Source: Streptomyces sp. NBC_00513
Lineage (GTDB): Bacteria; Actinomycetota; Actinomycetes; Streptomycetales; Streptomycetaceae
DNA length: 64,000 nucleotides
Reading direction: 5' to 3'
Assembly: GCF_041431415.1 (NCBI RefSeq)
Contig: NZ_CP107845.1
Location: forward strand, 496,001 to 560,000
The position numbers and the translations under genes are program-made. This document shows positions 25,695-34,747 of the stretch, piece by piece (within the stretch, counting starts at the first letter, position 1; each line of letters opens with the position of its first letter). Below the pieces are notes generated by a model. That model made no database searches. It worked only from the letters and a program-made list of their open reading frames with translations, and was not told the origin of the DNA.

Positions 25695-27155
25695 CTACGA
25701 GGACGCCGCCCGCCGGTCGGGCAGGTGCCAGTGGTACGGAGCGACGAGGGCCTCGATGCTGTCCGGCCCCCAGCTGCCGGGTGCGTACGGTTCCACTGGT
25801 GGTGGCGCGTCGAGCAGCGGGGCGGCCACCTCCCAGAGCCGTTCGACACCGTCGGACCGTGTGAACAGGGACTGGTTGCCGTGCATGGCTTCCAGGAGGA
25901 GGTGCTCGTACCCCTCCAGCGAGTTCTGCGCGGCGAACGAGGTGCCGTAGTTGAAGACCATGTCGGCCTCGGCCAGCTGCATCGACGGCCCCGGCTCCTT
26001 CATCAGGAGGCGGGCAGTGACGGAGCCCGGATCGTCGAAGTCGATGACGAGCTCGTTGCTCCGGCCGTCGGCAGCGGCTCGCGCGTCCAGCGGGAACATG
26101 CGCAGGACGGGCTCGCGCAGGCCGAGCGTCACCACGTGGCGGCCCTCGGCCAGGGCCTTTCCCGTGCGCAGGTGGAAGGGCACCCCCGCCCAGCGCCAGT
26201 TGTCGATCTCGACCCGTAGCGCCACGAACGTCTCGGTGTCCGATGCCGGATCCACGCCCTGCTCGTCGCGGTAGCCGGTGTACTGGCCGCGCACGACGTG
26301 CGCGGGGTCCAGGGCGCGCATGCTGTGGAAGACCTTGACCTGCTCGTCGCGGAGCGCGTCCGCCTCCAGGGCGACCGGCGGTTCCATGGCGACGAACCCG
26401 AGCAGCTGGAACAGGTGGGTGACGACCATGTCGCGGAACGTTCCGGTGCCCTCGAAGAAGCGGGCGCGGCCCTGAATGTCGATGTGCTCGGGCACGTCGA
26501 TCTGTACGTGGCTGATGTGCTCACGGTTCCACAGCGGCTCGAAGAGACCGTTGGCGAAGCGGAGCGCGAGGACGTTGTCGACGGCCTCCTTCCCGAGGAA
26601 GTGGTCGATCCGGAACACCCGTGACTCGTCGAAGACGCGGTGGATGGCGGAGTTCAGCGCGCGGGCGGACGCCAGGTCGGTGCCGAACGGCTTCTCCACG
26701 ATGACCCGGCCACCCTCGGCGAGCCCGGTCGTGCCCAGCAGATCGATCATCGAGGTGAACGCGACGGGAGGCACGGCGAGGTGGAAGAGCCGGCGCGGCT
26801 TGCCCCCGAGAGCCGCCTCGGCCTCGCGCACCGCTGCCATCAGGGGGTCCGCCGCCCCCGTGTCGGCCGCGCCGAAGGACAGGGTGGCCGCGAACGTCTC
26901 CCAATCCGGCCCCTCGGGCCGTGAACGCCCGAACTCCGCCACGGCCTGTCGCGCATGGGCGCGGAACTCCTGATCGGTGAGTGCTTCCGCCGCCGGGGCG
27001 GTACCGACGACGCGGTAGCGGCGCGGCATCAGCCCGGCTCGCGCAAGGTGGAACAGCCCGGGCAGCAGCTTGCGCCGGGCCAGGTCGCCCGTGGCGCCGA
27101 ACAATACGATGACGTGGTCTTCAGGGGGCTCGGGAGACTGGGCCGGCTGGACCAT
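25695..27155 (-). CDS. zwf: glucose-6-phosphate 1-dehydrogenase
   Basis: The 486-residue enzyme has the nucleotide fold motif IVLFGATGDLARRKLLPGL near residue 17 and the diagnostic substrate motif RIDHFLGKEAV (about residue 183) with the catalytic Lys and upstream Asp-His. It oxidises glucose 6-phosphate with NADP+ to 6-phosphogluconolactone, the first step of the oxidative pentose phosphate pathway. It stands alone, without tal, opcA or pgl, so it is probably an additional isozyme rather than the main operon copy. Confidence 0.93.
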   Translation of the reverse strand: MVQPAQSPEPPEDHVIVLFGATGDLARRKLLPGLFHLARAGLMPRRYRVVGTAPAAEALTDQEFRAHARQAVAEFGRSRPEGPDWETFAATLSFGAADTGAADPLMAAVREAEAALGGKPRRLFHLAVPPVAFTSMIDLLGTTGLAEGGRVIVEKPFGTDLASARALNSAIHRVFDESRVFRIDHFLGKEAVDNVLALRFANGLFEPLWNREHISHVQIDVPEHIDIQGRARFFEGTGTFRDMVVTHLFQLLGFVAMEPPVALEADALRDEQVKVFHSMRALDPAHVVRGQYTGYRDEQGVDPASDTETFVALRVEIDNWRWAGVPFHLRTGKALAEGRHVVTLGLREPVLRMFPLDARAAADGRSNELVIDFDDPGSVTARLLMKEPGPSMQLAEADMVFNYGTSFAAQNSLEGYEHLLLEAMHGNQSLFTRSDGVERLWEVAAPLLDAPPPVEPYAPGSWGPDSIEALVAPYHWHLPDRRAASS

Positions 27156-27972
27156 CGGGCATCCTCACTCGTCCGCGCCTGAGCGCTGCACCGGCACGGC
27201 CCGGGCCCTGTGCCGCGTCCGCCGTCGTGGCGGCGGCCGTGCGTCCTCAAGCCCCACTCTGCGCGCCCCCGGCCGATCCGGCACCCGGACCCGTCCAAAC
27301 CGGTCCCTTGCCCCATCGGCCCCACACCCGCCCGGGCGTCGGCGGCGGGGGCCTCGGTGACGGTGGAACTCGACCACGAAGACGGAGGCATCGCGCAGGT
27401 GCGGATGTCCGGAGCAACCATCTGACGGCAGCCGAACACCGTGTGCCGGATGCGCGCAGCGTGGCCGCTCCGCGGCGCGCCCGCCTCACGGTCGACCTCA
27501 CCGACATCACGGAACGTGCCCGATGCGCCTGCCGACCTCTGCCGCTCAGAGCCCCTTGTGGCCCGCGTCATTGGCGAAAGCCAGACGACCGGCGAAAGTC
27601 CTGGCCCCGCCAACCGGGGTTACGCGGCTTCCGCGCCACACTCGCAGGCGCATCGACATTCATGAAATCGCCGGAATGGCGGAATCTTCGCATCCGCTGG
27701 TGAGGTCGGATTATCGGCCCGGAGGGCATGCAATAACCCATGTAGGGCAATTGCGACCCCAAGAGGGGGTCGCAAATAAGATGACCATCAATGTTAGTTC
27801 AGGTATTACCCGCGCACATGACGACACCCCATACCCCCCTGCACGCCCTCCCATTCGGGCCTTGCCCCCGCTGCGCGCAACTCACTGCGTAATATGCCGT
27901 CTCGTCCATCAGGCTTCCCGGGCAATCGGTCGGGCCCGGCACGCCACGGCCCCTCAAGGAAATGGCCTCTCG
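27156..27972. other. 817-bp upstream region of the ice-binding gene
   Basis: I see no credible gene here. The left half is GC-rich and the right half (from about 27650) is clearly AT-richer, as promoter regions are in this genome. It contains a perfect hairpin at 27751-27775. The ribosome binding site AAGGAAA lies just before ATG 27973. Confidence 0.5.
27751..27775 (+). promoter_or_regulatory. 10-bp perfect hairpin in the 5' region of the ice-binding gene
   Basis: TTGCGACCCC (27751-27760) and GGGGTCGCAA (27766-27775) pair perfectly around a 5-nt loop. The hairpin lies about 200 bp upstream of the start codon and is followed by an A-rich, not T-rich, stretch. It may be a leader structure or an operator rather than a terminator. 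Confidence 0.5.
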
Positions 27973-29283
27973 ATGAAACTGAGAATTCTTCAAGCGGCTC
28001 GGCGCCGCGCCGTGTCCGGCGGCTTGGCGTCGGGCATCGCGGTGGCGGTCGCCGCCGTCATGGTCGCCGTCACTCCGACTATGGCACTGGCGATCGCCAC
28101 CCCGGTGCCGCTGGCCACGGCGGCGAGCTACTCGGTTCTGGCAGGCGAGGAGATCACGAACACGGGCCCCTCGGTGATCAGCCACGACCTCGGAGTGCAC
28201 CCGGGTACGGCGATCAGCGGATTCCCGCCGGGTCTGGTCCTCGGTGCCGTGCACTCGGCGGACGCCGCCGCCCTCCAGGCCAAGAGCGACCTGGTCGTGG
28301 CGTACAACAACGCCGCCGGGCAGGCCACGGACTTCGCGCTGGCGGCGGGGATCGGGATGGGCAACACCCTTCTTCCCGGTGTCCACACGGCTGTGTCGGG
28401 CGTCGGTCTCACCGGTGACCTGATCCTGGACGCCGGAGGGAACCCGAACGCCGTCTGGGTGTTCCAGATTCCCGAAGCGCTGACCACGGCTTCCTCCAGC
28501 CGGGTGCTCCTCACCAACGGCGCCTCGCCGTGCAACGTGTACTGGCAGATCGGTAGTTCCGCCACCCTCGGCACCAACTCCACCTTCGTGGGCACCATCA
28601 TGGCGCTGACCTCGATCAGCGTCACCACGGGCACGAACATCGAAGGCCGGGCACTGGCCCGCAACGGCGCGGTGACCCTCGACACCAACAGGATCTTCCT
28701 GGGGTCGTGCTCGACCGGCACCACCGGGGGGACGACGACCGGAACGACCACGGGCACGACCACGGGCACGACCACCGGGACGACGACGGGCACCACGGCC
28801 GGCACCACGGGCGGCACCACGAGCGGCGCGACATCGGGTGTCCTCGGCGGCGTTCTCGGTGGCGTGACGACGGGCGGCGGGCTCCTCGGCGGACCCATCG
28901 CCAACGTCGTGACCGGAGGCACCTCGGGGAACATCTCCGGCAACACGTCGGGGAACACCGCGGGCAACACCACCGGAGCCGCCACCGCGGGCAACACCAC
29001 CGGCGGACACACCACGGGCGGAAACATCACCGGCGGGAACATCACCGGAGGAAACGTCACCGGCGGGAACGGCGGCAAGCCCGGCAAGCCGGGACACGGC
29101 CACGGGCACGGGCCCGGCAAGGGTCCCGGTAAGCACGACCAGTGGCACGGCGAAGGACCGGGCAAGCCCGACCACGAGCACGGCGAGGGACCCGGCGAGC
29201 ACGACCACGGCGGTAAGCCCGGCGAGCACCACGGCTACGGCGACGCGCCCGTGAACTTCGACCACGAGGCCTTCGAGGGCTAG
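27973..29283 (+). CDS. secreted DUF3494 ice-binding protein with repetitive tail
   Basis: The 436-residue protein has a signal peptide (to about residue 40) and then the DUF3494 beta-solenoid typical of bacterial ice-binding proteins: PLATAASYSVLAGEEITNTG, SHDLGVHPGTAISGFPPG, and AVWVFQIPEALTTASSSRVL. From about residue 250 it turns into low-complexity sequence: (TTGT)n repeats, then GNxTGG units, then a Gly/Pro/His/Lys tail ending in an acidic DHEAFEG. The tail could hold the domain at the wall or spread it outside the cell. Ice binding itself is inferred from the family. Confidence 0.88.
   Translation: MKLRILQAARRRAVSGGLASGIAVAVAAVMVAVTPTMALAIATPVPLATAASYSVLAGEEITNTGPSVISHDLGVHPGTAISGFPPGLVLGAVHSADAAALQAKSDLVVAYNNAAGQATDFALAAGIGMGNTLLPGVHTAVSGVGLTGDLILDAGGNPNAVWVFQIPEALTTASSSRVLLTNGASPCNVYWQIGSSATLGTNSTFVGTIMALTSISVTTGTNIEGRALARNGAVTLDTNRIFLGSCSTGTTGGTTTGTTTGTTTGTTTGTTTGTTAGTTGGTTSGATSGVLGGVLGGVTTGGGLLGGPIANVVTGGTSGNISGNTSGNTAGNTTGAATAGNTTGGHTTGGNITGGNITGGNVTGGNGGKPGKPGHGHGHGPGKGPGKHDQWHGEGPGKPDHEHGEGPGEHDHGGKPGEHHGYGDAPVNFDHEAFEG
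28720..29100. repeat. in-gene repeats coding TTG and GN(I/V/H)TGG units
   Basis: About seven tandem (ACGACCGGCACC)-like 12-mers encode the Thr-Gly tract. After a Gly-rich joint (LGGVLGGVTTGGG), further 15-bp-type units encode GNxSGN and GNxTGG. The length of such tracts is likely to vary between strains by slippage. Confidence 0.65.
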
Positions 29284-29431
29284 TCAGCGGACTGTACGAA
29301 GCCCGCTCACCGGACAGCGGCGCGCGGCGGAATCCTCATCGGATCCGCCGTGCGCCGCCGCCGACTCCGACAGCGAACGCGGATGCGGATGCGGATGCGA
29401 GCGGCCGATACGAGAAAGGCAGGGTGGGGCG

Positions 29432-30151
29432 GTGTCGAGCGGAATCGCGTCAGCGGCCGTGAAGGAACTCCCGAAGGACGGATCTGATCCGGCCGCGAAG
29501 GAGCAGCACGACGAAACGGTCGTGCCGTGCCGGCCACCCCGGCACACCCGTGTACTGGCGGCAGTACTCCGTACGTTCGTAGTCCTGTGCATGGTGACGA
29601 CGGTGACCCACGTGGTTCTGTTGTTCCTCCACGTGGCTCCCCCCAATGCCGTCTCAAAGCGGTTCAGCCCACAGATCAACGCTTGGATCTATCCCCTTTT
29701 CGAGCAGAATTGGCGGCTGTTCGCGCCGGATCCCGACTCCGTCAACCGACAGATTCTCGCGAGAACCGCACACACCACCCCGGGCGGTACCGCTCAGGTG
29801 AGCCCCTGGTTCGACCTGACCGCCGTGGACAATTCCGCGGTCGAGCACAATGTCTTCCCCAGCCACACGACGCAGAATCTCCTGCGCCGCGCCTGGACCT
29901 CCTACACGGAAACGCATGGAGGCGACGACACCGCGAACTCGGATCGCGCCGTGATGATGCAGGAGTACCTGCGGAACATCGCCGCCGACCGCGTCGCCAC
30001 CCACAGGCGCACCGGCGCTTTCGAATTCATCCAGCTCCGCGTTCTCACGCTGCCCGTCGCCGCGCAGGGCGCTCCGGCCGGCAGCCGCTCGCCGAAGCCC
30101 GTCGAAGAGCGGCTCCTGCCCTGGTGGAAGGTGACCTCCCATGGGAAATGA
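29432..30151 (+). CDS. DUF5819 family protein
   Basis: The 239-residue protein has one N-terminal membrane helix (VLRTFVVLCMVTTVTHVVLL, about residues 47-66). It then has the family-typical segment INAWIYPLFEQNWRLFAPDP and an outer domain. The final codons overlap the next gene, a HTTM protein, by 11 bp. DUF5819 and HTTM genes often travel together, and the two probably form one membrane complex. The reaction is unknown. The GTG start at 29432 is the earliest in frame. Confidence 0.85.
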   Translation: MSSGIASAAVKELPKDGSDPAAKEQHDETVVPCRPPRHTRVLAAVLRTFVVLCMVTTVTHVVLLFLHVAPPNAVSKRFSPQINAWIYPLFEQNWRLFAPDPDSVNRQILARTAHTTPGGTAQVSPWFDLTAVDNSAVEHNVFPSHTTQNLLRRAWTSYTETHGGDDTANSDRAVMMQEYLRNIAADRVATHRRTGAFEFIQLRVLTLPVAAQGAPAGSRSPKPVEERLLPWWKVTSHGK

Positions 30152-31343
30152 CCACGTCGTCCCCCAGTCCCCTCCCGCATCGGCGGCCTCCCAGGACGGC
30201 ACCTGCCGCAAGTCCTCAGGAACGGTGCAACGTCTCATCACGCTCGTCACCGACCGGCCGGTGTCCCTGTACGCCGTGTCCGTCTTGCGGGCCGGTTATG
30301 GGCTGCTCTATCTGCTGTTCCTCCTGCGGGAGTTCCCGCATCGTCACGAGATCTGGGGCCCCGCCTCCCCGTGGACGCCCACGCTCGCGCGTCAACTCTT
30401 CGACCAGACGGGCTGGAGCAGCGTCCTGGCCCTGTCCGACAGCCGCGCCTACTTCGAACTCTGCTACGTGATGGCTCTCCTCACGTCCGCGCTGTTCATG
30501 CTGGGGTGGCGAACTCGCGCCGTGTCCGTGCTGTTCGCCGTCGTGGTGACGTCGTTCCACGCGCGATCGATCTTCATGACGGACGGCGGCGACAACCTGA
30601 TCCTGCTGATGGCCGTCTACCTCGCCCTCACCGCGTGCGGTCGCCGCTGGTCGCTGGACGCGCGCAGGAACCGCGTGAAGGCGGCTCGCGCGGGCGGTGC
30701 GGCCGGCCGTACGAAGCATCCGTACCTGCTTCAGCTGGGCGAGGCGCGCGGCACCGCGATGACGGTCGTGCACAACTGCGCCCTCTTCGTCATGGCCGCG
30801 GAAGTATGTTTCCTGTACGGGTCGGCCGGGCTGTACAAGGTCCAGGGCGCGTCCTGGGGCAGCGGGACCGCCCTCCACTACGTCCTGAACCTCGAACTCT
30901 TCCAACCTTGGCCCACGCTCTCCCACTTCGCGGACGAGCACACGATCCTGATCGCGATCGCCACCTACACGACGGTGCTCCTCCAGGTCGCTTTCCCGTT
31001 CGTACTCTTCGGCAGGCTCAAGTACCCGGTCCTGGTCATGCTGTTGGGCATGCACATCGGCATCGCGGTGATCATGGGACTGCCGCTCTTCTCCGGAGCG
31101 ATGATCGTGGCGGACGCCGTCTTCCTCCCCGATCGCTTCTACACCTCCCTGCCCGGGCTGTGTCGGCGCGCGGTCCGACGGACGGGCATGTGGCGACCAG
31201 CGTCCGCCGAACGTGGGGCCGGCGCATCATCGGTGCCCTCGCAGGGCCGACACCCTGGCATGCCCGGTCCGCGAAACCAGATCGTGCCGGACGACCGAGA
31301 GGGGTCTGTCCCCACCACCGAGGCCACGACCTCCCGCGGTTGA
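30141..31343 (+). CDS. HTTM domain membrane protein (vitamin K carboxylase-like)
   Basis: The 400-residue protein carries the HTTM (horizontally transferred transmembrane) domain: multiple helices, RAGYGLLYLLFLLREFPHRH, FHARSIFMTDGGDNLILLM and YGSAGLYKVQGASWGSGTAL. The domain is related to vitamin K-dependent gamma-carboxylase. The N-terminus is a short cytoplasmic stretch and the C-terminal 60 residues are disordered. Overlap with the DUF5819 gene shows translational coupling. It may modify or move a substrate with DUF5819; the identity is unknown. Confidence 0.88.
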   Translation: MGNDHVVPQSPPASAASQDGTCRKSSGTVQRLITLVTDRPVSLYAVSVLRAGYGLLYLLFLLREFPHRHEIWGPASPWTPTLARQLFDQTGWSSVLALSDSRAYFELCYVMALLTSALFMLGWRTRAVSVLFAVVVTSFHARSIFMTDGGDNLILLMAVYLALTACGRRWSLDARRNRVKAARAGGAAGRTKHPYLLQLGEARGTAMTVVHNCALFVMAAEVCFLYGSAGLYKVQGASWGSGTALHYVLNLELFQPWPTLSHFADEHTILIAIATYTTVLLQVAFPFVLFGRLKYPVLVMLLGMHIGIAVIMGLPLFSGAMIVADAVFLPDRFYTSLPGLCRRAVRRTGMWRPASAERGAGASSVPSQGRHPGMPGPRNQIVPDDREGSVPTTEATTSRG

Positions 31344-31389
31344 GGAGCAGACCGCACTCAAGCCCGGGTCACGGGCCGGGAGGCGTTCC

Positions 31390-32301
31390 TCACGCGGGCG
31401 AGTGTACGTCGGACCTTCCGGCATGGACCTTGATGGCGTGTGTGATGAGGTGCGCGGTGTCCTCCGGGCTGAGGGCCTGGGCCTGTAGGTGGTCGTACAT
31501 CACGCCGTAACGCTGCACGTCGGCTTGCCTCTCCAGATAGAGGTCGCTGGTGAGCCGTTCGAGGTACACCGTCCCCGCACCCGGCTCACCGGTGAAACGC
31601 AGGAGGGAGAACTGCCCCGACACGCCCGGGTGGGCTCCGGCGTCGTGTGGGAGGACCTGCACGGTGATGTGCGGCTGCGCACCGAGGTGGTTCAGACGCT
31701 CGAGCTGTTCGCGCATGGTGTCGGGACCGCCGACCACACGCTGCAGTACCGATTCGTCCAGGACGACCCACAGGCGCAGGGCGCGGGCGGGATGGTGGGC
31801 CCGGTGCTGACGGCGCATCCGTACCTCAAGACGTGCGCTCGCCTGCTCGGACGTGGGCCGGGGAATCGTTTCCGATACGACCGCCGCCGCATAGGCGGGG
31901 GTCTGGAAAAGGCCGGGAATCAGCAGGGGCTCGTAGGAGCGGATCGAGGAGGCCTCCGTCTCCAACCCGATGTAGACGGCGTAGGGGACCTCGCCGTAGG
32001 CAACCCACCATCCCCGGCGCCCCGATTCCCCGGCCATCCGCATCAACGCGTCGACGACCTGGTGGTCCACGACTCCGTAAAGGCGGCAAAGATCGCGCAC
32101 ATCGCGGGGACTGATGGCGCGACGACCCGTCTCCATGAGGCTGATCTTGGGCTGGGAGATCAGCAACTGATCTGCGACCTGCACACCTGTGAGGCCGCAA
32201 GCCATGCGAAGCCTGCGCAGCTCGGCACCCAGCCTGATTCTCCTGATGGTGGGGTTCTGCTTGACCGGCACTGGCGCTCTACCTCCCGTTCGGACCGTCA
32301 T
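31390..32301 (-). CDS. XRE family regulator with DUF5753
   Basis: The protein of about 303 residues has an N-terminal XRE HTH (LGAELRRLRMACGLTGVQVA, then ISQPKISLMETGRRAIS). A DUF5753 domain follows, with the usual motifs LLIPGLFQTPAYAAAV and LWVVLDESVLQRVVGG. The ATG ending at 32301 follows GGGGGA; a TTG four codons earlier is less likely. Such genes usually sit beside a small DUF397 protein and an ATP-binding anti-sigma-like protein. Here the ATPase is present but broken and no DUF397 gene is seen. Confidence 0.88.
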   Translation of the reverse strand: MTVRTGGRAPVPVKQNPTIRRIRLGAELRRLRMACGLTGVQVADQLLISQPKISLMETGRRAISPRDVRDLCRLYGVVDHQVVDALMRMAGESGRRGWWVAYGEVPYAVYIGLETEASSIRSYEPLLIPGLFQTPAYAAAVVSETIPRPTSEQASARLEVRMRRQHRAHHPARALRLWVVLDESVLQRVVGGPDTMREQLERLNHLGAQPHITVQVLPHDAGAHPGVSGQFSLLRFTGEPGAGTVYLERLTSDLYLERQADVQRYGVMYDHLQAQALSPEDTAHLITHAIKVHAGRSDVHSPA

Positions 32302-32386
32302 CCGGTCCCCCAAGACATCATGACCGAGGTGACGAATCGATTCCCCACGCCGGAAATCGACGCGTCTTCACCGCCACGGACTGTCA

Positions 32387-32816
32387 TTGGTGGCAGTGCC
32401 TCGGCTGATCGTCGCGGTACTCAACGACGTTGGCCTCACGAGGTCACCTCGGAGTTGGCGCGACGACACCAGCCCCTCGGCTGCCCCCTCAGTCGTTTCT
32501 CTGGAAACCCTCGGGCAGCCGGCCGTCGACACGGAGCACGCCGACACCGTGGTCCTGGTCGTCTCCGAGCTGGTCACCAACGCCCTGCGACACTGCGGGG
32601 GAACCTACCGCCCGCGCCTGACGACCCGCCCCGGCACGGGCGGGCGAGGTCGCCGTCGGCGACTCCAGTCCGAAGATGCCGCGCATGCGTACTCCCGACC
32701 TCGTCGGCGGCACGGGAGGGTTCGGCCGGCACATGGTCACGACCTCGCCCGCGACACCGTCGTCACACCCAGGCCCGACGGCGGAAAAGACCGCACTCGC
32801 CCGACTCCCCTGGTAG
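32387..32816 (+). pseudogene. frameshifted HATPase anti-sigma-like ATP-binding protein
   Basis: The first part in frame has the N box of the GHKL fold (VVLVVSELVTNALRHCGGTY). At about 32631-32645 the coding continues in another frame as EVAVGDSSPKMPRMRTPDLV, then GGTGGFGRHMV, ending at the TAG at 32814-32816. Joining the two restores the expected N, G1 and G2 order of an RsbW-like protein. I read it as a single frameshift in the gene, or a sequencing error. It lies beside its usual XRE/DUF5753 partner. Confidence 0.65.
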
Positions 32817-34393
32817 TCCCGGGGCGACGACGTACCCGGACGCCGGCTGTGACCGCGCACTCGGTGAACTCAGGGCAGCGGGCACAGTCATGCCAGGCCC
32901 CGGCCCCCGAGCCCCTCTCAGGCCGCGAACGTCAACAGGCACGATCACCTCGACTCGCCACCAACGCGATGCCGTTGGTCTCGCCGCCGCACGAAGCACG
33001 AAGCACGAAGCACGCACCGCGCGCCGGCGAGACACGAGCGGGGCAAACCATGACCACCGAAGGCGGTTTCAGGGTTGAGTACCGCCACCATCGGACGTGG
33101 GCGGCCTCGACTTGCCGAGGCCCTCAGTGGCACGTGCTGCACTGAGGTCACTTGGCATGGCCGCAGTGGGACGACGACGGGACGCCCCTGATCGCGCGGT
33201 CTGACTCCCGGGGTCACCATTCGAGGACCGGACCGGACCGGAGCGGAGCGGAGCCCGTGGGACGGAGATGTACCGACCAGATCCGTCAGGATCCGGGGCA
33301 CGAACCTGCCGCGGAATCACCCACGACCCGACCGCGCCTGCTCCTCACCGCGGCGGAGGCTCGATCAACGCCTCTTCCCTGCTCGACAGTCACCAGATCC
33401 AGCCGGCGCCCCAGGGGGGCGAGCCGCCCCCTGCGCCCCCTCACGAACATGGGCCACTGGGCCCAGACCGGTCGCGAGGCTCGGGATTGCCAAGGAGTCG
33501 GCACCACGGACATTCCCCGCGGTCGGGTACAGCGCTCTCCGGGGGAGGCGGACGCAGGGCGAAACCCGCCCGGTATTCGTCCCGAAGCATGTGCGTCGAC
33601 GTGGAGTTCGTGCGGGGCGGCTTGGTTCCGCGGGCAGTGCCTGCTTCCGCCAGACGGCGTGTGACCTGTATCAAAGCCACTCGCGTGGTGCGCAGCGCTC
33701 GCGTTGCCGCCGACCACGGGCTGCGAGCGGCCGACCCACTGCCGGCGGCCATCCTCACACTCCCCCTTGTCGCGGGCCATACCCCGGCTGCGGGGAGGCC
33801 CTTCTGTCGGATGGGGGTGAGCCGGGTTCCCCCTCTGCCGCGCGTCTGTGGAGTGGGAACCTGCTGCCGGGGCACTCGCCGGAAGGGAGGCGGTTCCTCG
33901 GCCATGGTCGTACCGGGTCTCCACGTAAATAGATGGTGATACTCCTTTCGGTTGAGGATTGTCTCCACACCTCCTCAACGCCCGGCACTAGGTTCGCCGA
34001 GCATGGATGGGACAGGTCACCGCGGCTTTAGCATGCCCATTCGTCGCCCCAAAGACGAGTAGTACCCGGACTGTCGGGGCTTTTACTCGTCTTCACCAAC
34101 GTCCGGATTGCCGGGGTTTTGACATGCACGATCATGTACGAATTGCCGGGGTTTTTCAGCGATATCAGCCATCTCTTTCGGTTTGACACGCACGGCCAGG
34201 AGTCGGGTAGGACGGCTTCTTGGTGAACTCCCTTCGGGTCCACTCTCGTCGACTACGACGCTCGGGCTCGCCGCGACCCGGAAGCCCGCACCAGTGGGGG
34301 CGCAGGCGTCACACACCTTCCGGCGGAGCCCGGAAACGCAACGCAGCCAACCCAAAGCCATCGCCCCCGAGAGTGGATGCGAGGCAGGCGTGG
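32817..34393. other. 1.6-kb region with no convincing gene
   Basis: Frames in both directions are short or low-complexity. The region contains tandem repeats (ACGAAGC three times at about 32990-33012; GGACC/GGAGC pentamers at about 33222-33250), a GTTGAGGA/TCCTCAAC hairpin (33951-33979) and unusual repeats at 34053-34195. The part from 33900 on is lower in GC than the rest of the window. It looks like decayed or imported DNA. Confidence 0.5.
34053..34195. repeat. ~35-bp periodic repeats with a CCGGGGTTTT core
   Basis: CCGGACTGTCGGGGCTTTT (34066-34084), CCGGATTGCCGGGGTTTT (34103-34120) and CGAATTGCCGGGGTTTTT (34139-34156) repeat with a 35-36 bp period. A looser copy of the adjacent TTTGACAYGCACG appears at 34120 and near 34184. 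The first copy is enclosed by a perfect inverted repeat, AGACGAGTA (34053-34061) and TACTCGTCT (34084-34092). Repeat and spacer are both about 18 bp. Confidence 0.6.
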
Positions 34394-34747
34394 TCAGAGG
34401 CGCGACTGTTCGGGGAGGGGCGTCGACTGCCCCTCAGGAGACCGGTCGTGACGCTCCGGCATGCAGGGTGACTGACCCGACTCGTGGACGAGTTGGAGCG
34501 GCTCCCCGCTCAAGTGGGTGAAGACACGCACGGGTTGCTCGCCCGGCTGCACCAGTGCCGCAGCTGCCGAACGAGAGAGCGAGACCGCATGCACATGAAG
34601 GGACAGGACGTGTGTGAAGCGTTGTTGGCGCCTCAGTTCCAGGGTGTCCACAGACCAGAGTCGACCAGTACCCGATGACGTGAGCGCTGTGAAACCTGTG
34701 GCTAGCGCGACGAGAATGAGCATGATCCACAGGAGGGTGTCTCCCAC
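34394..34747 (-). CDS. possible membrane-anchored small protein, 117 aa
   Basis: A GTG at 34745-34747 with AAAGGA upstream opens a frame with a hydrophobic N-terminus (GDTLLWIMLILVALATGFTA). About 95 polar residues follow. The leader and membrane helix support a real gene, but the C-terminal half is low in recognisable structure. It may have lost its original end. No family is recognised. Confidence 0.4.
   Translation of the reverse strand: MGDTLLWIMLILVALATGFTALTSSGTGRLWSVDTLELRRQQRFTHVLSLHVHAVSLSRSAAAALVQPGEQPVRVFTHLSGEPLQLVHESGQSPCMPERHDRSPEGQSTPLPEQSRL

Noticed and set aside
27799..29265. Long open frame antisense to the ice-binding gene
   Set aside because: It arises from the repeats on the other strand and has no start site or domain.
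33441..33968. Minus-strand frame with a CPWC motif near its end
   Set aside because: Only the CPWC tetrad looks thioredoxin-like. The rest lacks the fold and the composition is random.
34053..34195. CRISPR-like array
   Set aside because: Repeat units are only about 18 bp, differ from each other, number three or four, and no cas gene is present.
34083..34211. Small minus-strand peptide MADIAEKPRQ in the repeat patch
   Set aside because: The frame is 29 codons, overlaps the repeats, and its codon use does not match the neighbouring genes.
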